Below, piece by piece: positions 12,587 to 12,779 of a DNA stretch of 12,779 nt. The notes under the pieces are model-generated. The model worked only from the letters and a program-made list of their open reading frames with translations, ran no database searches and was not told the origin of the DNA. The position numbers were made by a program, and so were the translations under genes. Numbering within the stretch: the first letter of the stretch is position 1; each line of letters starts with the position of its first letter. The stretch covers positions 1 to 12,779 of the forward strand of contig JAUWNT010000060.1 in the NCBI GenBank assembly GCA_030612495.1, in the 5' to 3' direction. The stretch comes from Candidatus Aminicenantota bacterium (GTDB taxonomy: Bacteria; Acidobacteriota; Aminicenantia; UBA2199).

Positions 12587-12600
12587 GAACTCCTGAGTTC
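12587..12600. repeat. Short inverted repeat upstream of the DUF1611 gene
   Basis: GAACTC-CT-GAGTTC is a perfect 6-bp-stem inverted repeat, 31 bases before the DUF1611 ATG. It is a possible operator, but it is short enough to be chance. Confidence 0.35.
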
Positions 12601-12631
12601 AAAGAAATTAATAAAAATTAAGAGATAAATA

Positions 12632-12779
12632 ATGAAAAAAAAAGCTTTAGTTTATAGTGAAAATGAGTTTGGAAAGATAGATGGAAAAGTGGCAAATGGT
12701 TTAGCTAGATATTCTGAACGATATGAAATTATTGGTATTATAGATAGTACAAAAACAGGACTAGATGCAGGAGAATATC
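12632..12779 (+). CDS. DUF1611-family protein, N-terminal part only (runs off the window)
   Basis: The 49 visible codons start MKKKALVYSENEFGKIDGK and continue VANGLARYSERYEIIGIIDSTKTGLDAGEY. This matches the Rossmann-like N-terminal domain of DUF1611 proteins, which typically read 'a.G.fG....KtA.G..RY.....v.avIDs...G..aGe'. Full-length members are around 330-350 residues with a P-loop in the C-terminal domain, beyond the window edge. Some relatives (DgcN) have been linked to D-glutamate/D-amino-acid N-acetylation; that cannot be assigned from this fragment. Only a weak AAGAGA precedes the ATG. The repeat B promoter may drive it. Confidence 0.75.
   Translation, partial: MKKKALVYSENEFGKIDGKVANGLARYSERYEIIGIIDSTKTGLDAGEY

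Larger units (their letters stand above)
12361..12631. other. Accessory intergenic stretch between glycosyltransferase and DUF1611 gene
   Basis: These 271 bases hold, in order: the right inverted-repeat arm, an imperfect hairpin, direct repeat copy B with its promoter, a 32-codon ORF that looks like a broken regulator, a perfect 9-bp-stem hairpin, the element ACGTTATGGGCAAAT (12567-12581), and a second short hairpin. No complete conserved gene is visible. The density of small palindromes suggests a recombination junction. Confidence 0.5.

Noticed and set aside
1..12779. CRISPR array or tandem short repeats
   Set aside because: No regularly spaced direct repeats were seen. The only clear repeat pair is the 70-bp pair about 1.4 kb apart.

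Overview
The window is AT-rich DNA from a diderm bacterium. The evidence for an outer membrane is a large TonB-receptor-like beta-barrel protein and a lipoprotein-free secreted M23 peptidase beside it. Codon use is strongly A/T-biased. All recognisable genes are on the + strand. I cannot name the phylum. The mix of M23 peptidase, PAP2 phosphatase, reduced TonB-type barrel, long KamA-family radical SAM enzyme and RsbRD-type sensor would fit an anaerobic, low-GC candidate-phylum-like lineage, but that is a guess.

Layout. (1) 86-6204 is an envelope block: a secreted M23 peptidase with a long beta-rich tail, a PAP2-type membrane-associated phosphatase and an outer-membrane barrel. A compact Phd/YefM-Txe/YoeB toxin-antitoxin module with its own promoter and palindromic operator (2339-2886) sits inside this block. 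(2) 6222-9482 is a metabolic/conserved-unknown block. It holds a 605-residue KamA-family radical SAM enzyme whose substrate-pocket residues match glutamate rather than lysine 2,3-aminomutase. A tightly overlapping trio follows: a degenerate MPN/JAMM-like small protein, AMMECR1, and YjbQ/UPF0047. (3) 9538-10953 holds an RsbRD-N-domain protein, a tRNA-Pro(CGG) and a LysE-type exporter that starts 27 bases after the tRNA. (4) 10954-12779 is an accessory region. A UGT-like glycosyltransferase gene of visibly higher GC is bracketed by two near-identical 70-bp direct repeats, each carrying a well-spaced sigma70-type promoter, and by short inverted repeats. A small broken ORF and several hairpins follow, then the start of a DUF1611-family gene that runs off the window.

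How the parts relate. The most interesting operon is the MPN-like/AMMECR1/YjbQ trio just downstream of the aminomutase. Its members are widely conserved proteins of poorly settled function, and the 8-bp and 4-bp gene overlaps argue for translational coupling. The most interesting structural feature is the repeat-flanked glycosyltransferase 'cassette', which looks like a mobile or recombining unit that brings its own promoter. Several genes without a Shine-Dalgarno sequence have promoter-like hexamers placed so that transcription would begin at or within a few bases of the ATG, which suggests leaderless messages.
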